From NCBI RefSeq assembly GCF_011397635.1, contig NC_064762.1:20299479-20363478 (forward strand): 64,000 bases of DNA. Direction: 5' to 3'. Positions 61,401 to 64,000 of the stretch are shown here, in pieces. A program made the translations under genes and the position numbers. The notes under the pieces were generated by a model. It saw only the letters and a program-made list of their open reading frames with translations. It ran no database searches and was not told the DNA's origin. How positions within the stretch are numbered: position 1 is the stretch's first letter; each line of letters opens with the position of its first letter. Source of the DNA: Epinephelus fuscoguttatus (taxonomy: Eukaryota > Chordata > Actinopteri > Perciformes > Serranidae).

Positions 61401-64000
61401 GTGATTTATCTGATTACCTGTCCTTGTGGTAAGACCTACGTAGGCAAAACAAGCAGGGAATCGCGGAGCATCGTAGTACCATCAGATGCAAAAATCTTAA
61501 TTATCATGTGGCTGCTCATTTTGTGGAAGCTAATAATCCTGTTGCTTCATTGAAATACATAGGTATTGAGAAGGTTTCCCTCCCTGGAAGAGGTGGTAAT
61601 TTAGAAAACCTCTTAACTAGGAGAGAACATTTCTACATACACTATTTGAACACTCTGGCACCAAATGGTCTGAATGTTGATTACGATTTGAAATGTTTTC
61701 TATAACTTTTTGCTCTAGATAAATAGTGTCAGCTCTAGTGACAGAGACCAGGTACAGCTTATATTGCTAATGATGCCTTTTTATAGGTTGATGTGCAGCT
61801 GATCTGTTCTTCTTTTCTGTAAATATTGTATATTGGGATCCTGTGCAGAATGTTTTGTATGGCATACTTCCTTTTTCTTCTCTGAAATGGATATTTTGAT
61901 AGGATTGTATTTATATGGATTGTGATGTTTGATCTCTGATGTGAGTTTTGCAATCAGCTGATTTATTCACTTCTCTGGTGTCAAACATGCAGGTGATTAG
62001 TGTCAAATGCAGACCAGGTGTGTACACCAGGTGTGCTCACAGAAGGCTTCATCAGCCACTCCTTTTGGTGTCTCGTGTGTTAAGACTTGACAAAGGCCCT
62101 GTGCCGAAACGTTGTCCGAAATAAAATTCCTTTTTTACTTGGAGCTGAGTGTGCGGCGTTCCAGTTTTCTACTCCATCGCCATCACCTCAACAAGACAAT
62201 CTGCGGCATTATTCTTCTCCTACGTGACATGTAATTTTAAACAAAAAAATCCTAGTCCCCAGAGGATGAATCCTCCTAACTTAGCTGGTACCTTGGGGTT
62301 TCCTGTGCCACCACCATCAAGTTGACATTTGTTGTTTTAAGTGAAATGTCTGCACAGCTATTGGGTAGATTGTTGTGAAATTTGGTTCAGACATTTATGC
62401 CCCCTCAGGATGTCGTGTAACCACTTTGATGATCTCCTCACTTTTGATTTAGGGTCATTATCAAGTCAAAATGTAAATGCAACGACCTGCAAAACTAATT
62501 CAGTACTTACTTATGAATCACATCCCCTGCTTCCTCTACACTGAGTCCAGATAGAGTTCTGGCCTGAATAGCCAGTGGTTTAGGGCAGATCTTCCCTGGG
62601 TTCTCTTTGCGAAGTTTTGAGAGGCTTTCCCTGTCTCCATTTCCAGAGGGGTTGTCTCTGTCAAACCAGTCTGTCCAGCATCTTGGACCAGGGCCTTTCA
62701 TTGAACGTAAATTAGTAACAAGACATTTTAAATCTTTATGGAATTGCACATTCTGATTTGTCAAATATCTATATCACCACAAAGATGGATGAAATGTGAA
62801 TGTAAAAAGGCAATATGTAATCTTCTTAACAATGCACATCAATGTGCTAATACAGTACCTCCTCCATCACAGAACGAAGACGGGCAGCGGAAACGAACAC
62901 GGTAGTCATTGCACATCGTGTTTTTGGATTGGTCCTCATTTCTGCAGATGAATCCTGAAGCTGTGTCACTCCTGAAAAACGAAACACAGAGTAGCACTCA
63001 AATAATCTAGTGGATGCATCCACTCAAGGTTGTTTTTTCTTTCTCAGCCATGCTATCTGCAGGGTTGTAAGGATGGCAGTGTCAATCTGTCAATCTTTCT
63101 GCTGGTAGTTTGGTCCACCACTTTGGTACAAACTAAAATATTTCCATATTCATGGAGTGAAATTTCATACAAACAATTGTGGTCACCAGATGATGAGTTC
63201 CCCTAATTTCGGTGATCCCCTGTGTTTATATGTACCACCACCATGGAGGAGACATTTGTTGTTTTAAGTGAAATGTCTCTTCAACCATTGGGTGGACTGT
63301 CATGAAATATGATTCAGACATTTATGCCCCTGTCACGATGTGGTGTAATGACTTTGGTGATCTCCTGACTTTTAATCTAGTCTCATCATCAGGTCCAAAT
63401 TTAAATTTAAACACCCGCAGAAGTGATGACATTCCAATCAGTCTTGGTTGTATTATGTGTTTAGTGTGACTAGCAAACATTAGCACTCTTACACACTAAA
63501 TGAAGATAGCGAATATTGTAAACTTTATACAATCCCAATTTCAGTATGTTCCCACTGTCACATTTGCAGATGGGGCAAACAACTGCTGTTCATAAGCACA
63601 GCTTCACAGAGACTAGCATTTACAATGTGCTGTGATTTTTTGATGCTCATTGGTACCTAGCACATGGCTGATCAATAGAACAGAACAGAATGTGAAAAGT
63701 GGAAACAGTGGAGACATGTTGGGTCTCACCAGATAAACAAACACATACAGTAGTAAAGCCAATGCAACCCATTTTGTAGAATGCAATATGAATCACTGCA
63801 TTAAATTCATTCAAATTATTCATACTCATTCAAAACTCACTTATGAATCACATCCCCTACTTCAGCTGCACTGAGTCCAGATAGAGTTCTGGCCTGAATA
63901 GCCAGTGGTTTAGAGCAGATCTTCCCTGGGTTCTCTGTGAGAAGATTGGAGAGGTTTTCCCAGTCTCCATTTCCAGAGGGGTTGTCTCTGTCAAACCAGT
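50737..64000 (-). CDS. Gene 2: secreted multi-WxxW/CysD-domain protein, 5' end beyond window
   Basis: Seven WxxW domains are seen, each an A exon (184 nt, CWT(D/K)W half) plus a B exon (113 nt, GFICRN.DQ...C.DYRVRFRC half). D1: 63841-64000 (cut by the edge) + 62859-62971. D2: 62511-62694 + 57752-57864. D3: 57397-57580 + 57082-57193. D4: 56728-56911 + 56412-56524. D5: 56065-56240 + 55750-55862. D6: 55395-55578 + 55079-55191. D7: 54754-54928 + 50737-50833, ending RFRCPCK and TGA. Outer phases are 1 and the inner junction is phase 2, so one domain is 99 codons with about six Cys. The intron 3' of the D1 A exon is homologous to the intron 3' of gene 1's first A exon, so D1 is probably the first domain, with the signal peptide exon just right of 64,000. 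The 57752-57193 and 56240-56065 exons are affected by indels (see separate entry). The role is unknown; a mucus or matrix protein is inferred from the domain family. Confidence 0.82.
51155..51430 (+). repeat. 129-bp tandem duplication with an inverted AGGTCA palindrome
   Basis: Two copies of TTTTGAATATAAAATCATTTATC...GGCCAAAACGCATTTTTAAG (period 129). Copy 2 ends with AGGTCACAGTGACCT (51399-51413) and CTTTGACCTT. Resembles a dispersed fish repeat with GACCTT blocks. Confidence 0.85.
51430..52273 (-). pseudogene. L1/Tx1-type LINE ORF2 C-terminal fragment
   Basis: Two overlapping frames on the minus strand (52273-51926, then 51938-51666). They contain RVPHAHFRKVRLSRIYKDV, NPTCDRCSQATVSHVHMFWSC and then PFFEYVRELD, matching the C-terminal CCHC-like zinc finger (CDRC...H..W.C) and tail of fish L1-group ORF2. 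A frameshift separates them and no RT domain is present. It lies in the last intron of gene 2, in the same orientation as the gene. Confidence 0.8.
52393..52428. repeat. (AAC)n microsatellite
   Basis: Pure AAC run. Confidence 0.95.
52520..52982 (+). mobile_element. LINE-derived 3' fragment (HHCC-like), copy 2
   Basis: Encodes VETQQHFLLQCSTYEDIR, a Cys/His block typical of C-termini of several fish non-LTR elements, followed by LSDQTEMQHLLGE, a stop and an AT-rich 3' part. Nearly identical to the copy at 28561-28930. It lies in the last intron of gene 2; the 3' tail is cut near 52982. Confidence 0.7.
52978..53345. repeat. Possible MITE remnant in gene 2 last intron
   Basis: TTTATACTTGTGCGTCAG, GCCTACGCCATAGCCTAC and GGCTACGCCGTAGGGTACGG, resembling a frequent fish inverted-repeat element. 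Boundaries unclear. Confidence 0.35.
56065..56240 (-). pseudogene. Frame-disrupted A exon of domain 5 (gene 2)
   Basis: This exon is 176 nt against 184 in its sister copies. The missing 8 nt are scattered in about 70 bp: two G lost from a GGG run, one C lost from each of two CCC runs, and four nt (the GCGAAG region) lost near 56158. The frame is lost after the DRDNPSGNQDR segment and the NPGKIC part is destroyed. Splice sites and flanks are intact. The scattered homopolymer losses could be assembly errors in a near-identical repeat, or real decay. Confidence 0.65.
57082..57193 (-). pseudogene. B exon of domain 3 (gene 2) with one-base deletion
   Basis: 112 nt instead of 113: one base is missing where sister copies read AAAGACGAAGGAC (plus strand, near 57101). 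On the minus strand the frame changes just after DYRVRFRCP, so the last ten residues of the domain and everything downstream would shift. Together with the 8-nt loss in domain 5 the net change is 9 nt, but domain 4 between them would be out of frame. Assembly error or true disruption cannot be told apart here. Confidence 0.6.
58086..58620 (-). repeat. PLE terminal inverted copy, left arm
   Basis: Nearly perfect reverse complement of 61633-62163. It includes the sequence CCACACACTCAGCTCC at the outer end and the last codons of the endonuclease region at the inner end. The two arms could pair into a long foldback of about 530 bp. Confidence 0.85.
58590..59375 (+). pseudogene. PLE N-terminal coding segment
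   Basis: Open for 261 codons. It contains RQGIIPRGLRW, a leucine/charged stretch suggestive of a coiled coil (about residues 145-205), and the GYVYVWRDPERR segment, features seen upstream of RT in fish Poseidon/Neptune-type PLEs. It is out of frame with the RT segment at 59777, so it is a remnant rather than a working gene. The true 5' start of the PLE protein is not determined. Confidence 0.6.
59777..61202 (+). pseudogene. PLE reverse transcriptase, interrupted
   Basis: Two open parts, 59777-60163 and 60363-61202, are separated by a disrupted stretch that still encodes YIKDTDHMLSI and FDMSSLYTSIPHDGG in shifted frames. The second part has the MGSPFAPSFANLYM motif, FLDDVW in the catalytic YxDD position (Phe replaces Tyr), SFLDL, and the downstream NSLLRAASCHPLPLKNSLPYSQF PLE block. 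It is followed by the shifted segment leading to the GIY-YIG region. Confidence 0.85.
61239..61705 (+). pseudogene. PLE GIY-YIG endonuclease region, frameshifted
   Basis: 61239-61553 reads CCGSCAQCNYTYRC, ITCHTKSVIYLITCPCGKTYVGKTSRES: the zinc-finger-like Cys cluster and the GIY-YIG core (VIYLITC...TYVGKT). The frame then breaks, and the rest (HFVEANNPVASLKYIGIEKV, GRGGNLENLLTRREHFYIHYL) continues at 61508-61705 in another frame and ends at a stop. The order of blocks is as in Penelope elements. Confidence 0.85.
61633..62163 (+). repeat. PLE terminal repeat, right arm with poly(A) signal
   Basis: Native 3' end of the element: end of the coding region, 3' UTR, a hammerhead-like GACAAAGG...CCGAAACG segment (62087-62109), then AATAAAATTCC and TTGGAGCTGAGTGTGCGGCG. 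It is an inverted copy of 58086-58620. The following 62166-62225 is a direct repeat of the sequence after the left arm. Confidence 0.85.
62242..62480. repeat. Intronic fish repeat, split by the PLE
   Basis: Second half of the repeat beginning at about 57955; the PLE at 58075-62225 interrupts it. Shares TTTGTTGTTTTAAGTGAAATGTCT and CAGACATTTATGCCCC with 63060-63410. Confidence 0.65.
63060..63410. repeat. Intronic fish repeat in gene 2 intron 1
   Basis: GTAAGGATGGCAGTGTCAATC, TTTGGTACAAACTAAAATATTTCC, ATTTGTTGTTTTAAGTGAAATGTCT. Related to 43190-43360 and 62242-62480. Confidence 0.6.

Larger units (their letters stand above)
58075..62225 (+). mobile_element. Penelope-like retroelement (PLE) with GIY-YIG region, degenerate
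   Basis: Inserted in the intron that splits domain 2 of gene 2, opposite to the gene. Near-repeated target sequence GACATGAAATTTTAAA (58059-58074) and GACATGTAATTTTAAA (62226-62241) flanks it. The coding region is broken into several frames: an N-terminal charged region (58590-59375); a PLE RT start with IIKPADKGGATVV and FYTLPKVHK (59777-60163); RT core GVAMGSPFAPSFANLYM and FLDDVWVLW where YIDDVF is usual (60363-61202); a GIY-YIG-type endonuclease region with CPCGKTYVGKTSRE (61239-61553); and a C-terminal piece (61508-61705). An inverted copy of the 3' terminal ~530 bp lies at the 5' end, and the 3' end is followed by about 60 bp directly repeating 58619-58681, as expected for pLTR-bearing PLEs. 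Stops and frameshifts make it inactive. Confidence 0.88.

Overview
This window is vertebrate genomic DNA, almost certainly from a ray-finned (teleost) fish. The sequence shows long introns, GT-AG splice sites, many (CA)n/(GA)n microsatellites, and a mobile-element mix typical of teleosts: L2-type and Rex3/RTE-type LINEs, L1/Tx1-type LINEs, a Penelope-like element with a GIY-YIG endonuclease region, a tRNA-derived SINE, and many short hAT-, piggyBac- and Harbinger-like inverted-repeat elements. I found no rRNA, intact tRNA, CRISPR array or prokaryote-style gene.

Positions 1-37,480 hold no protein-coding gene that I can support. They are intergenic or very long-intron sequence with microsatellites, degraded transposons (an L1/dispersed-repeat/hAT composite at 5.1-6.5 kb, an inverted-repeat element inside a dispersed repeat at 10.1-11.0 kb, a Harbinger-like element at 22.5-23.2 kb, a hAT element carrying a piggyBac-like element at 26.3-27.9 kb, a piggyBac-like element at 30.5-31.8 kb, and a Rex3-like LINE end at 34.2-34.9 kb) and a CpG-rich patch at 20.35-20.66 kb.

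From about 37.5 kb to the right edge the window holds two tandem paralogous genes, both on the minus strand. They encode secreted proteins built from WxxW/CysD-type domains (the Mucin2_WxxW family found in gel-forming mucins and CILP). Gene 1 (46,351-40,902) is complete. Eight coding exons join in frame into 227 residues: a signal peptide, a short linker and two WxxW domains, with a TATA-like element and a 5' UTR exon upstream. Gene 2 (from beyond 64,000 to 50,737) has the same last domain and probably the same first domain. Between them are five further WxxW domains, four of their exon pairs lying in a nearly identical tandem array of about 665 bp units. Each domain is one exon pair, 184 + 113 bp = 99 codons, with phase-1 outer boundaries, so whole domains can be gained or lost without breaking the frame. 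Two array exons carry small frame-breaking deletions, either real decay or errors in the repetitive assembly. A 4.15-kb Penelope-like element sits in the intron that splits domain 2 of gene 2.

The 3' halves and 3' flanks of the two genes are also homologous (about 37.5-42.9 kb and 49.8-54.9 kb). This indicates segmental duplication followed by different transposon insertions: L2 and hAT in copy 1, L1 and another LINE end in copy 2. The strongest candidate for something new is this lineage-expanded WxxW gene pair and its young exon-pair array.
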